Assembly (NCBI GenBank): GCA_900110635.1
Contig: FOEK01000006.1
Coordinates: forward strand, 62,001 to 126,000
From: Lachnospiraceae bacterium NE2001
GTDB taxonomy: Bacteria > Bacillota > Clostridia > Lachnospirales > Lachnospiraceae
DNA length: 64,000 bases
Direction: 5' to 3'
The notes beneath the pieces were generated by a model, which saw nothing but the letters and a program-made list of their open reading frames with translations, did no database searches and was not told the origin of the DNA. Below are positions 20,079 to 29,173 of the stretch, one piece after another (the first letter of the stretch is position 1; every line of letters begins with the position of its first letter). Made by a program: the position numbers and the translations under genes.

Positions 20079-21440
20079 CTAGCCTTTAACAATATCTTTT
20101 ATACCATTTATGTCCTTATTGGTGGTAACAACTACAACACTGTCACCCTTCTCAAGGGTATCGCGTCCACCTGGACGAATGATCTTACCATGCCTGTTAA
20201 TTCGGCAGATAAGTGTATTATCTATAAGTTTAAGATCTTTAAGCTCTATTCCTGTCCAGCCAAAATCATCTCCAACAGAAAGCTCAAGAGCCTCAACTCT
20301 GCCATCCATTATTCTATAAAGAGACTCCACCTCACTACCAAAGGAGTTCTGCATAGAACGAACATATCTGGCTATATAATCAGCGGTTATTTCCTTGGTG
20401 CTTATCTTATTTCCAACAGGAAGCTCATTTACGATATCCTCGTAAGAGTTTCTATGCACCTTTGTAATAACCTTAATATCTGGATTTATCTTATTAAGAT
20501 ATAGGGACAGAAGGATATTTGCTTCATCACTATGAAGAAGACCGCATACAGCATCCATATCTTCAACAGACTCCTGAACCAGAAGTCTTTTTTCTGTGGC
20601 ATCTCCGCAAATGATCATGGCCTTAGGAAGAAGCTCTGACAGTTCCTCACAGCGCCTCTCATCTTTCTCGATGATCTTAACATTTATCCTCATATCAAGC
20701 AGCTTCTTGGCAAGATAAAAGCCTATGGTTCCGCCACCCGCTATCATTACATCCTTTATCTTCTTTGCCTTGATTCCTATCTTATTCAGGAACTGATTTA
20801 TCTCACCCATAGAGAGTGTGACAGATATCATATCACCACTGTGAAGCAGATGATCACCATTAGGTATAGTAACATCACCATCGTGCTCAGCAACACAGAT
20901 AAGAGCTCCCGCTCCAACCTTATTGTTCAGATCCTTAACCCTGAGGTTATCCAGCACAGAACCATCAGGAATCTTGATTCCAATAAGACTTATCTTTCCT
21001 TTGGCAAATGTATCTACCTCAAGAGCTGACGGAATCTGGATATGGCGTACCATTTCATCAGCGGCAACCATCTCAGGATTAATGGACATGGACAGGCCCA
21101 GTTCTTCCTTGAGATAACCGATCTCGTCAGTATACTGTGGACTTCTGATACGAGCAATAGTATGACAGCTACCTGTCTTCTTAGCTATAAGGCAGGCAAG
21201 CATGTTGATTTCATCATTATCCGTAACAGCGATCAGAAGATCAGCATCCTTGATCCCAGCTTCCTTCTGAGAATAGATACTGGTACAGTCACCCTGATAG
21301 CCCATAACATCTACACTATTTGTTACAGACGTAATGGCTTCATATCTCTTATCTATTACTGTTACCTCGTGTCCGGTATTAGTGAGTCTCTCTGCCAGAG
21401 ACTGACCAACCTTTCCACAGCCGGCAATAATTATATTCAT
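20079..21440 (-). CDS. trkA: Trk system regulatory subunit, double RCK protein
   Basis: 453-residue cytosolic protein with two RCK-N/RCK-C tandems: dinucleotide-binding motifs GCGKVG at 7-12 and GGGTIG at about 233-238, each followed by an acidic residue at the end of beta-2. This is the classical TrkA layout that gates TrkH in response to nucleotides. ATG at 21440 has AGGAG five bases upstream. It follows the CbiK-like gene by eight bases. Confidence 0.94.
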   Translation of the reverse strand: MNIIIAGCGKVGQSLAERLTNTGHEVTVIDKRYEAITSVTNSVDVMGYQGDCTSIYSQKEAGIKDADLLIAVTDNDEINMLACLIAKKTGSCHTIARIRSPQYTDEIGYLKEELGLSMSINPEMVAADEMVRHIQIPSALEVDTFAKGKISLIGIKIPDGSVLDNLRVKDLNNKVGAGALICVAEHDGDVTIPNGDHLLHSGDMISVTLSMGEINQFLNKIGIKAKKIKDVMIAGGGTIGFYLAKKLLDMRINVKIIEKDERRCEELSELLPKAMIICGDATEKRLLVQESVEDMDAVCGLLHSDEANILLSLYLNKINPDIKVITKVHRNSYEDIVNELPVGNKISTKEITADYIARYVRSMQNSFGSEVESLYRIMDGRVEALELSVGDDFGWTGIELKDLKLIDNTLICRINRHGKIIRPGGRDTLEKGDSVVVVTTNKDINGIKDIVKG

Positions 21441-21448
21441 AATTTCTC

Positions 21449-22225
21449 CTAGCGTAAAGCGTCATAGAGATGACGCATATATAGTCTTTGAAAATCATCG
21501 TACTCGGCAAGACCAGCAAAGAGGCTTTCTACCGTGTAGCCCTCTCCCTCCAGCCGAAGAACAAGGTCAGTATACTCCTGTGAGACCTCATTTTCAACAT
21601 TTTCTCCAGCAATGAACTCCATAGGAATCAAAACTATACGTCCTGTGTCTATTCCTGCCGCCTTCAGCTCCTTTATGACCTTATAAGGCTTCTTCTCTCC
21701 ACTGAGGGTAGCCACATAACTTCCAGGGAAATATTTCAGAAGCGCTGACTCAAAGCCTTTAAGCTCTTCTACACCGTCAGTTTTATGACCTTCAGAAAGA
21801 ACCAGCAGTATATCATTTCCCACTATTTCACCAAAAGCACCTAGAAAAGCGCGTGCAGTTATCTCATAGTCCATCTCAGAATAAAGCAGAGGAACCGAGA
21901 TATTTACCTTCTTAAAGAGTCCTGCGAGACCTACGGTCTCTTCCTTAAGCTGCTGATACTGCGGACCATTATGAATATCCGTAGATACCACCACCAGATC
22001 CGTCACACCATTTTCCTTCATTGAAAGGATAGATGCCTTAAGGTTCTGTACTTTCTCCCCTGTCTGTTCTCTAAGTCCACGTCTTATATTACTGTCGGTA
22101 AAGACCGATGTTATCTCAGCCTCCTCCAGACGGTCGCCAATAGACAGCACAAAATCATCAATTGCTCTTGCTCTGACTTCCTGGTCCAGAGTTCCCTTAT
22201 TTACAACTATTATTCCCTGCTTCAT
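21449..22225 (-). CDS. CbiK-like chelatase homologue lacking metal ligands
   Basis: 258-residue protein with the outline of anaerobic sirohydrochlorin cobaltochelatase CbiK (start IIVVNKGT, mid STDIHNGPQY, the block LLVLSEGHKTDG). In CbiK the metal is held by two His and one Glu. Here His147 is kept, but the Glu position in the TVEG motif is Ser175 (TLSG) and the second His in AGDH is Asn209 (AGEN). It is thus unlikely to insert cobalt. It is the first gene of the potassium-transport run, eight bases before trkA, and no other cobalamin genes are near. Possibly a tetrapyrrole-binding or structural homologue; function unknown. Confidence 0.65.
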   Translation of the reverse strand: MKQGIIVVNKGTLDQEVRARAIDDFVLSIGDRLEEAEITSVFTDSNIRRGLREQTGEKVQNLKASILSMKENGVTDLVVVSTDIHNGPQYQQLKEETVGLAGLFKKVNISVPLLYSEMDYEITARAFLGAFGEIVGNDILLVLSEGHKTDGVEELKGFESALLKYFPGSYVATLSGEKKPYKVIKELKAAGIDTGRIVLIPMEFIAGENVENEVSQEYTDLVLRLEGEGYTVESLFAGLAEYDDFQRLYMRHLYDALR

Positions 22226-22286
22226 AACCCCTGATATCCTTCTCTTTTAATTCTCCATATACATTTCACACTGTTATATCGATAAA

Positions 22287-23504
22287 CTATTCTACCCATT
22301 TACCTGACTTATCGACATAGTATTTCCCAATATATTCTCCCGCAGCCATAGCTCCACTGGACTTTAGATAGTACCAGTTTCCGCCGTCCTGTATCCAGCC
22401 TGTAGCCATGGCACCGCTGGACTTAAGATAATACCAGACACTGCCGGACTTAACCCATCCAGTCTGCATAGCTCCACTGGAATCCATATAGTACCAGTCA
22501 CCGTCCTTCACCCATCCAGTGGCCATATAACCGCTGGATTTAAAATAGTACCATATATTATCTATCTTCACCCATTTCGAAGCCGGATATGAGCCGTCGG
22601 AGTATTCATACCACCAGCCCTTTCCATCCTTCTTCCAGGTACCGTTCTTAGTATCTGTGTCATATCCTGGAGGAACTGTTCCAAAGAGATCCTTAAGAAC
22701 CTCAACTGCTGTCATATTCTGATAGCCCTCTGGATCAGAAAAGTTCGAGGATTCGCTGGTGAACCATCTGAACTGATTGTAACCAGAGAGATAGGATATA
22801 CCCTTGGAGCTGTCCGGATATCTCTCATACCAGGAACTGTAATAGGTTTTCTTATAATATGTAGCGATAGTCACTGCCTCAGAATTAGTCTTTCCTGAAG
22901 GTGTAGGTGTTCCGGAGAACTGAACTCCAGGAGGAGATGAATGCATCAAAACCACGCTTCCATCTGAGCAAGGTCCAACAACTATCCACATATGATCTGG
23001 GGTCTTCATGATATCGCCAGGCTTATAGTCCTTTACATTCTTTGCCATAGTGAGGGTACCATAGCCCTGCTTCTCCAGTTTTTCAAGGACCTTATTGTCG
23101 TAATCCACATAGCCCTCTTTGTTATTCTCAGTTTCAAGGGTATTGTAGAGTGCCCATCCAACATAGCCGGAACAGTCCAGGCCAAGATGAATAACGTCAC
23201 TATTTGTCTTATAATCATAATTCTTATAGTTGTAACTGCTGGTCTGCTGGGATGCAAACTCAGCCCATCTTGAGGAAAGACCTATGGTTCTTGTCTCAAT
23301 CCCAGCACCTGTATCCTCTTCATTCCAGCCACCGCCATAGGTGTACATTGTGGTACCCATTGGCTCCAGAGCTGTACTAAGAAAACCCTTGATAGTCTTT
23401 GTACCAGCTGCCTTAACATCATTTTTCCCAAACGGACTAACCACAGCTGTTAATGCAAGTGCCGTACACATTACAACAGCCACAATCTTCTTCATTTTTC
23501 TCAT
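22287..23504 (-). CDS. Secreted NlpC/P60-type cell-wall hydrolase with choline-binding-like repeats
   Basis: 405-residue exported protein. Signal peptide at 1 to about 33 ends near VKAAG. The catalytic Cys is in GLDCSGYVGW, with His in DHMWIVVG and a further HSS; the fold matches NlpC/P60 peptidoglycan endopeptidases. The C-terminus holds about five repeats of some 20 residues (GWVKDGDWYYMDSSGAM type), the cell-wall-binding family. A TTG at 23519 is an upstream option, but ATG at 23504 has GGAGAG five bases before it. It follows topB across a REP-like element. Confidence 0.85.
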   Translation of the reverse strand: MRKMKKIVAVVMCTALALTAVVSPFGKNDVKAAGTKTIKGFLSTALEPMGTTMYTYGGGWNEEDTGAGIETRTIGLSSRWAEFASQQTSSYNYKNYDYKTNSDVIHLGLDCSGYVGWALYNTLETENNKEGYVDYDNKVLEKLEKQGYGTLTMAKNVKDYKPGDIMKTPDHMWIVVGPCSDGSVVLMHSSPPGVQFSGTPTPSGKTNSEAVTIATYYKKTYYSSWYERYPDSSKGISYLSGYNQFRWFTSESSNFSDPEGYQNMTAVEVLKDLFGTVPPGYDTDTKNGTWKKDGKGWWYEYSDGSYPASKWVKIDNIWYYFKSSGYMATGWVKDGDWYYMDSSGAMQTGWVKSGSVWYYLKSSGAMATGWIQDGGNWYYLKSSGAMAAGEYIGKYYVDKSGKWVE

Positions 23505-23518
23505 ATTCTCTCCAATCA

Positions 23519-23550
23519 ATGTGCGAGTGGGGACAGTCCCTTCTGCACAT
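23519..23550. repeat. REP-like palindrome, ATGTGCA family
   Basis: ATGTGC arm, GGGGACAGTCCC core and GCACAT arm, with mismatches in the inner arms. It overlaps the first base of the topB stop codon and ends just before the ribosome binding site of the NlpC/P60 gene. Confidence 0.75.
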
Positions 23551-25631
23551 TACTTCTTTGTGTAGTAGGGTTTTGCTTTATCGAAAACAAAATGCATCTG
23601 GTTCTGGTTCCGGATGCCCTTTACGATATTTACGTATTTAACAACGTAGCCGTTCATCTTCTCGATGTAGTCATTTTCAGGAATTTCGCCATCGGCAACT
23701 CCCTGAAGGCCGTACTCCCAGCTGGCAGTCAGTTCTGCGCTGAGAAGGCCGTTTATAGAGTAAAGCACCACATCGTAGATGATCTCCCCAAGGAAGGTTG
23801 GTGTAAGTATCTGTGTCTTCTTGTTTAGTGATATATATTTGTTATTTACAAGCTTAGTGATGATCGCATCTCGGGTAGCAGAGGTTCCAATACCACTACC
23901 TTTTATCTGCTCACGCAGCTCTTCGTCCTCAATCAGCTTTCCTGCATTTTCCATAGCAAGGATCATAGAACCAGAATTATATCTCTGCGGTGGATTGGTC
24001 TTACCTTCTTTGATTTCAAAACCAGATACAGGAAGCACCGAACCCTTTTTAAGACTTGAGATATATTCCATCAGATCAGCTGTTATAGCCTGATCCTCAG
24101 ACTTATCCGAGTCCTTCTTGTCAGCCGTATCATCCTCAGAAGCCTTCTCCCCCTCTTTACCTGCACTTTTATTTTCACCAGATGGAGCAAGAACCGCAGG
24201 ATTTGCTATCTTAAGATATCCAGGTTTTACCAGCATCTTAAAGGATGCACTGAACTCCTCGCCGTTTCTCACCAGCGTTATGGCCAGCTTCTGATACTCT
24301 GCCGGCGCATAGAAGATAGACAGAAATCTTCTCGCTATAAGATCATAAACCTTCTGCTGTATATCTGGAAGCTTGGACAGCTGTCCCAAGCCCTGTCCGG
24401 TTGGTATTATGGCATAGTGATCTGTGATCAGCTTATCATTTACATACTTTGACTTTGCTATTCCGGCATAGCCCTGATTTGCTATTATATTCTGAGCAAA
24501 GCCTGCAAGGGGACCATAACTGATAAGCCCTTTGATATTCTTATCTATCTCTTTCGCAATAGCTGTAGAGAGAACTCTGGCATCCGTTCTTGGATAAGTC
24601 ACCAGTTTCTTCTCGTATAGCTCCTGAACTATATTCAGAGTGTCCGTAGGGCTGATCTTAAAACGCTTGGAACAATCATTCTGAAGCTCAGCCAGATTGT
24701 AAAGCATTGGCGGATTCTTCTTCTCCGTCTTCTTGGAGATACTCTTTATAGTCATCTCCACAGGCTCTGGAGTTTTGAGATACTCAATCAGTTCCTCAGC
24801 ATCTTTTCGCTCTTTGAAACCATTTTCTTTATAAAGCTTAGGACTCTCAAAATATTTACTTCCCTTGACAGCCTTCCATTCTGCCTCAAATAGCTTCCGT
24901 CTCTCTTCGCCCTCTTCAGCTGGTTTCTCAATTCCAGCAATAACACGGTAAAATGGAGTCGATACAAATTCCCTTATCTCACGTTCCCTTTTTACAACCA
25001 TTCCAAGAACGCAGGTCATAACACGGCCAACCGCAATGACACATTTATCTACTCCCAGATATTGCTTTATTGGATAGGAATATTTGAGAGTAAGTGCCCT
25101 GGAGAAATTAATACCCATGAGGTAATCCTCTTTGGCACGAAGGTAAGCCGCAGAACTGAGATTATCATATTCTGACAGAGGCTTTGCCTCATTGATTCCT
25201 CTTAATATCTCCTCCTCGGTCTGTGAATCAATCCACACACGGCGTCGGTCCTTCTTAGGATCCACCTCAGCCATTTGATCAACCAGACGATAGATATATT
25301 CTCCCTCTCGTCCCGAGTCGGTACAGACATATATTGTCTCCACGTCATCCCTTGTAAGCAGTCCCTTTACTATATTAAACTGCTTAGCTACAGCAGGAAT
25401 TATCTCATATTTATAATCCTCCGGGATAAATGGTATAGTATCAGGAGACCATTTCTTCAGTTCAGGATTATAGGCATCCGGATAACTCATGGTAACAAGA
25501 TGTCCCACACACCAGGTCACTATATAATTTTCATCTTCTATATATCCATCCTTGCGGGAGCCCTTCACCTTTAGTGCATCGGCGAACTGCTGGGCTACCG
25601 AAGGTTTTTCTGCAATAAATAGTTTTTTCAA
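23550..25631 (-). CDS. topB: DNA topoisomerase III
   Basis: Type IA topoisomerase that decatenates and relaxes DNA, 693 residues. N-terminal TOPRIM start LFIAEKPSVAQQ, the TOPRIM acidic motif CTDSGREGEYIYR and the active-site Tyr in LVTYPRTDARVLS. A charged low-complexity insert (KEGEKASEDDTADKK) lies at about 495-525. No zinc-finger tail. The start is TTG at 25631, with GAGGTG five bases upstream. It begins 18 bases after livM, so it may be read from the transport operon. Confidence 0.95.
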   Translation of the reverse strand: MKKLFIAEKPSVAQQFADALKVKGSRKDGYIEDENYIVTWCVGHLVTMSYPDAYNPELKKWSPDTIPFIPEDYKYEIIPAVAKQFNIVKGLLTRDDVETIYVCTDSGREGEYIYRLVDQMAEVDPKKDRRRVWIDSQTEEEILRGINEAKPLSEYDNLSSAAYLRAKEDYLMGINFSRALTLKYSYPIKQYLGVDKCVIAVGRVMTCVLGMVVKREREIREFVSTPFYRVIAGIEKPAEEGEERRKLFEAEWKAVKGSKYFESPKLYKENGFKERKDAEELIEYLKTPEPVEMTIKSISKKTEKKNPPMLYNLAELQNDCSKRFKISPTDTLNIVQELYEKKLVTYPRTDARVLSTAIAKEIDKNIKGLISYGPLAGFAQNIIANQGYAGIAKSKYVNDKLITDHYAIIPTGQGLGQLSKLPDIQQKVYDLIARRFLSIFYAPAEYQKLAITLVRNGEEFSASFKMLVKPGYLKIANPAVLAPSGENKSAGKEGEKASEDDTADKKDSDKSEDQAITADLMEYISSLKKGSVLPVSGFEIKEGKTNPPQRYNSGSMILAMENAGKLIEDEELREQIKGSGIGTSATRDAIITKLVNNKYISLNKKTQILTPTFLGEIIYDVVLYSINGLLSAELTASWEYGLQGVADGEIPENDYIEKMNGYVVKYVNIVKGIRNQNQMHFVFDKAKPYYTKK

Positions 25632-25649
25632 GTATTCACCTCAAGGCTT

Positions 25650-26609
25650 TTAGTTTAGTTCCAGGGCTTTACTCGCCCCTGCAGCTCGGCGTGCAAGAAG
25701 CTTCCTCACTGCACCAACAATTCCCTCTGGCATATAAAGAATTATCACTATAGCAATAACTCCCAGGATAATGTTGGACCATCCTGGATAATGCGCCAGG
25801 AACTCCTGGAGAAATACATAGATAACCGAACCAACAATCGGTCCCTCTATGGTTCCAGAACCACCTATTATTACAATGAACACCATAGATATGGTCCAAC
25901 TGATACTGAAACCACTCTCTGGATAGATAGTACCCTTATTAATAAACAGAATAGAGCCAGCCAGTCCTGTGAAAATGGCTGCAATAAGATAAACAACAAA
26001 CTTGGACCTGCCAATATTTACTCCCATACAGGACGCTGCAGAGATATTATCTCGCATAGCGGTGAGACCAAGTCCCAGCCTGCTGTTCAATAAGAGATAA
26101 ACCACCAGCAAAGTCACAAAGCATAGGATAAGCGACATAGCATAGATAGCATCAATCCTTGGATATGGGGATATGGATATGGTCATACCAGCGCCCTTTC
26201 CAACATAGCCCCAGCTAAGGAAAAAGGTTCCCAGCGCCTCTGCAATAACCCAGGTAGTTATAGAGAAATACATTCCCTCCATCTTAAGGAGAAGAAATGC
26301 AAGGAAACTGGAGGTAACTATACATATCGCTACTCCAATAAGGATTCCTGTACCATAGTTCATCTTATAGACGGTTGTCGCCATAGCAACTGTATATCCT
26401 GCGATTCCGATAAATGTCTGCTGTCCGAGGCTTGTCATACCAGCAAAACCACTCAGCAGATTCCACATTTCACCAAGAGTAATATAGATAAATATCTGCA
26501 GAAGATATCTCATAGCATTATTGGAAAAAACACCTGTTTCTCCTAGTGCAAATAGAAGAACTCCCAAGACAATAAATACTATCAGGAGGGTAAGATGCTT
26601 CTTATTCAT
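25650..26609 (-). CDS. livM: Branched-chain amino acid/amide ABC transporter permease LivM
   Basis: 319-residue membrane subunit of a HAAT-type uptake system, with about nine hydrophobic segments and the family motifs GFAGMTSLGQQTFIGIAGY and AMRDNISAASCMGVN. The start overlaps the livH stop by eight bases. Partners are LivH, LivG, LivF and the lipoprotein encoded upstream. Confidence 0.93.
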   Translation of the reverse strand: MNKKHLTLLIVFIVLGVLLFALGETGVFSNNAMRYLLQIFIYITLGEMWNLLSGFAGMTSLGQQTFIGIAGYTVAMATTVYKMNYGTGILIGVAICIVTSSFLAFLLLKMEGMYFSITTWVIAEALGTFFLSWGYVGKGAGMTISISPYPRIDAIYAMSLILCFVTLLVVYLLLNSRLGLGLTAMRDNISAASCMGVNIGRSKFVVYLIAAIFTGLAGSILFINKGTIYPESGFSISWTISMVFIVIIGGSGTIEGPIVGSVIYVFLQEFLAHYPGWSNIILGVIAIVIILYMPEGIVGAVRKLLARRAAGASKALELN

Positions 26610-27501
26610 CAGCCTTCACCTCCCTCTTTGAAAGGTTCGCAGTTCTTCTATCCCGAAGAAATCTTCCAACTAATTCCCTAGGATTAAATACAAGGATCAC
26701 TATAAGGAATATATAGCTGATAAGTCGTCCATAGCTGGCACCGCCGATTACCTGCATCAGACCAAACAGAACTCCAGCCAGCAGGGTTCCACGAATATCG
26801 CCAAGACCACTTATAACTACAACAACAAAAGCTATCAGCAGATATTCACCACCTGAGGTTGGGTAAAATGTCCACTTCATACTTACGCAAGTTCCAGCTA
26901 CCGCTGAAGCAGCTGTGGCAATACCCATAGCCACCGCAAAGGTATGGGCTACATTTATGCCCGAAAGCTGTGCTGCCTCAGTATCATCAGCAGTCGCTCT
27001 GATGGCACGTCCTATATCAGTTTTTTCAAGAAATGTTCTAAGAACAAAGATAAATACTGCGCAAACAACAAGCAGTATTATATTCAGAAGTGATATATCG
27101 ATTCCGGCTATGCTGACAACGCTGTTGCTATAAGATGTAGCAACATGTCGTGCATCCGGTGTAAAGAGCATAAGCATACCATCTTTAAGTATGATGGATA
27201 TACCAAATGTTACAAGCAGAGCTGGCTCTGCGCCACGCCTCATGCCGTGATTTATCAGAAGTCTCTGAAGTGCATAACCAAAGAAAAACATGGCTGGTGC
27301 TGATATTACAAGAGTTAGTAGTGGATCGATACCAAGTGCCATATTTAAAATAGAGGACAGAAAAGCACCTATGATGATGAACTCACCATGAGACAGATTT
27401 GTCAGCTTCACTATACCCAGTATCAAAGACATTCCAAGTCCGATACCAGCGTAGATACCGCCAAGGAGTATTCCATTGACTAAAACTTGTACTAAATACA
27501 T
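26602..27501 (-). CDS. livH: Branched-chain amino acid/amide ABC transporter permease LivH
   Basis: 299-residue membrane subunit; motifs LVNGILLGGIYAGIGLGMSL and KLTNLSHGEFIIIGA are typical of LivH. A GTG at 27507 is in frame but lies within the ribosome binding site; ATG at 27501 has GAGGTG five bases upstream. That GAGGTG is the end of a repeat element in the livF-livH gap. Confidence 0.93.
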   Translation of the reverse strand: MYLVQVLVNGILLGGIYAGIGLGMSLILGIVKLTNLSHGEFIIIGAFLSSILNMALGIDPLLTLVISAPAMFFFGYALQRLLINHGMRRGAEPALLVTFGISIILKDGMLMLFTPDARHVATSYSNSVVSIAGIDISLLNIILLVVCAVFIFVLRTFLEKTDIGRAIRATADDTEAAQLSGINVAHTFAVAMGIATAASAVAGTCVSMKWTFYPTSGGEYLLIAFVVVVISGLGDIRGTLLAGVLFGLMQVIGGASYGRLISYIFLIVILVFNPRELVGRFLRDRRTANLSKREVKADE

Positions 27502-27506
27502 AAACA

Positions 27507-27558
27507 CACCTCATTAGTCTGCTCCGCAGACGGCTTCCCATAAATAGGAAGCCTTTTT
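27507..27558. repeat. Two-hairpin repeat element between livF and livH
   Basis: Minus strand: hairpin GGCTTCC/GGAAGCC (27532-27553), hairpin GTCTGC-GGA-GCAGAC (27517-27531), then TAATGAGGTG. It touches the livF stop and its last bases are the livH ribosome binding site. The same layout with compensating stem changes occurs at 54851-54965. Read on the plus strand, the first hairpin ends in five T. Confidence 0.7.
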
Positions 27559-28291
27559 AGATCCCAAAATAGGCTTTTTTTACCTCTTCAGGATCCAGAC
27601 TATCCGAATCACCCTCGAGAGCAACCCTGCCCTTCAGCATTATATAAGCATAATCTGTCATGCTAAGGACTCTGTTCGTATCCTGTTCTATCAGAATAAT
27701 AGTTGTTCTCTCAGTTTCATTTATCTTTCTTATTGTTGCATAGATATCCTTTACCACAACAGGAGCAAGTCCAAGAGACAGTTCATCAAAAAGGATGATC
27801 TTAGGATTAGACATAAGCGCGCGGCCTATTGCCACCATCTGCCTCTGACCTCCTGAAAGGCTTCCTGCTGGAACATCTGCTTTTTCCTTTAATATCGGGA
27901 AGAGGTCATAGACTTTCTCAAGAGAATCTGCTCTTGCTGAGCGAGCCTCTTTGGGAGACTTTGCCTTAGTGCTGATACCACCTACCAGGAGGTTATCCTG
28001 CACGGACATTCTGTTAAAACAGTGACCACCCTGAGGAACCAGACACATACCATAATCCAGTTTCTTCTCAACTGGAACCTTAGTGACGTCCTCACCAGCT
28101 ATGCTTACCTTGCCACTACTAATAGGCGTAAGCCCCATAGCCGCATTCATTAGCGATGTTTTTCCTGCTCCATTAGTACCAATAAGCCCTATGATAGAAC
28201 CCTCAAAAAAGCTCATTGTGACATCCGATACAGCTGTAAAATCACCATATTTAACTGTTACATTATCAAACTCAAGTAATGTACTACTCAT
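27557..28291 (-). CDS. livF: Branched-chain amino acid/amide ABC transporter ATPase LivF
   Basis: 244-residue ATPase of the uptake system. Walker A GTNGAGKTS, LivF-type block GMCLVPQGGHCFNRMSV, signature SLSGGQRQM, Walker B IILFDELSLGLAP. ATG at 28291; the binding site is weak. The gap to livG is 72 bases without obvious signals. Confidence 0.93.
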   Translation of the reverse strand: MSSTLLEFDNVTVKYGDFTAVSDVTMSFFEGSIIGLIGTNGAGKTSLMNAAMGLTPISSGKVSIAGEDVTKVPVEKKLDYGMCLVPQGGHCFNRMSVQDNLLVGGISTKAKSPKEARSARADSLEKVYDLFPILKEKADVPAGSLSGGQRQMVAIGRALMSNPKIILFDELSLGLAPVVVKDIYATIRKINETERTTIILIEQDTNRVLSMTDYAYIMLKGRVALEGDSDSLDPEEVKKAYFGI

Positions 28292-28363
28292 ATTTTAAAC
28301 CAATCCCATATACTATCTAAAACCGTTTCAATCAAAATCTTTCGAAATTCGGAATGATTCTTT

Positions 28364-29104
28364 CTAGGTTTCTATCTCGTCATCCTCACGAACACCCAGG
28401 TAGAGTTCTTCAACTATCTTCGAGTCAATTACTGCCTTCGGTTCACCGATTATAGCCGACTTTCCTTCAGCCATACACATAAGCCTGTCAGCCGACTTAA
28501 GCATGGTTTCCAGTATATGTTCAATCCAGACTATAGTGAGCTTTTCCTTCTTCAACTCCTCCACCAGGTTCATAACCTCTTTCACCTCAAGCTCGGTAAG
28601 GCCTGCTGCCACCTCATCAAGAAGCAGGAGCTTTGGTGCAGATCCAAGCGCACGGGCAATCTCCAGTCTCTTCCTGTCAAGAAGAGTAAGCTCTCCAGCC
28701 CTTACTGCGTACTGTTCCTTCATTCCAACACGCTCAAGAACCTCCATGGCCTTCTTCTCGCCCTCACGTTTGCTAAGTCCTGCTCCGTGGACTGTAGCAA
28801 CGAGAACATTTTCCATAACAGACATCTTCTCAAATGGGCGAGGCACCTGGAAGGTTCTGCCTATTCCCAGAGCACATCTTACAAATGGCGGAAGCTTGGA
28901 TATATCCTTTCCGTCAAATATAACTCGTCCGTCACTACATTTGATAAGACCAGCCAGCGTATTCAGCATAGTTGTCTTACCACAGCCATTTGGACCTATA
29001 ACGCCAAAAACCTCTCCCTCGACTACGTCGAAGGAAAGGTTATCAAGTACACGAATATTGGTATAGCCTGAGCTAACATTTTCGAAACTTAGTATGTTAC
29101 TCAT
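28364..29104 (-). CDS. livG: Branched-chain amino acid/amide ABC transporter ATPase LivG
   Basis: 246-residue ATPase. Walker A GPNGCGKTT, the LivG block GIGRTFQVPRPFEKMSV, the divergent signature LTLLDRKRLEIARAL normal for this subunit, and Walker B LLLLDEVAAGL. It follows the substrate-binding lipoprotein gene across a hairpin region, so it is expected to be expressed below the level of the binding protein. Confidence 0.93.
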   Translation of the reverse strand: MSNILSFENVSSGYTNIRVLDNLSFDVVEGEVFGVIGPNGCGKTTMLNTLAGLIKCSDGRVIFDGKDISKLPPFVRCALGIGRTFQVPRPFEKMSVMENVLVATVHGAGLSKREGEKKAMEVLERVGMKEQYAVRAGELTLLDRKRLEIARALGSAPKLLLLDEVAAGLTELEVKEVMNLVEELKKEKLTIVWIEHILETMLKSADRLMCMAEGKSAIIGEPKAVIDSKIVEELYLGVREDDEIET

Positions 29105-29121
29105 AATTTTTCCTTATATAC

Positions 29122-29173
29122 TTCCTCGCTGCGCGGGGAAACAGCCAAATGCCAAACTAAAAGGCTTAGTTGG
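29122..29173 (-). terminator. Intercistronic hairpins between binding protein and livG
   Basis: Hairpin CCAAACTAA/TTAGTTGG (29152-29173) spans the stop of the lipoprotein gene and a second one, TTCCTCGC-TGC-GCGGGGAA (29122-29140), precedes livG. No long T-run, so partial termination or mRNA protection is more likely than a full stop. Confidence 0.5.

Noticed and set aside
22340-22620. Regular near-identical DNA repeats of about 60 bases
   Set aside because: They encode the cell-wall-binding repeats of the NlpC/P60 protein in frame; not a CRISPR array.
22226-23519. Possible c-di-AMP (ydaO) riboswitch, expected near potassium transporters and NlpC/P60 genes
   Set aside because: The gaps upstream of both genes are under 65 bases and show no matching structure.
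28503-29071. Two long plus-strand open frames opposite livG (about 185 residues each)
   Set aside because: Shadows of livG: no binding sites, composition of antisense, no recognisable domain.
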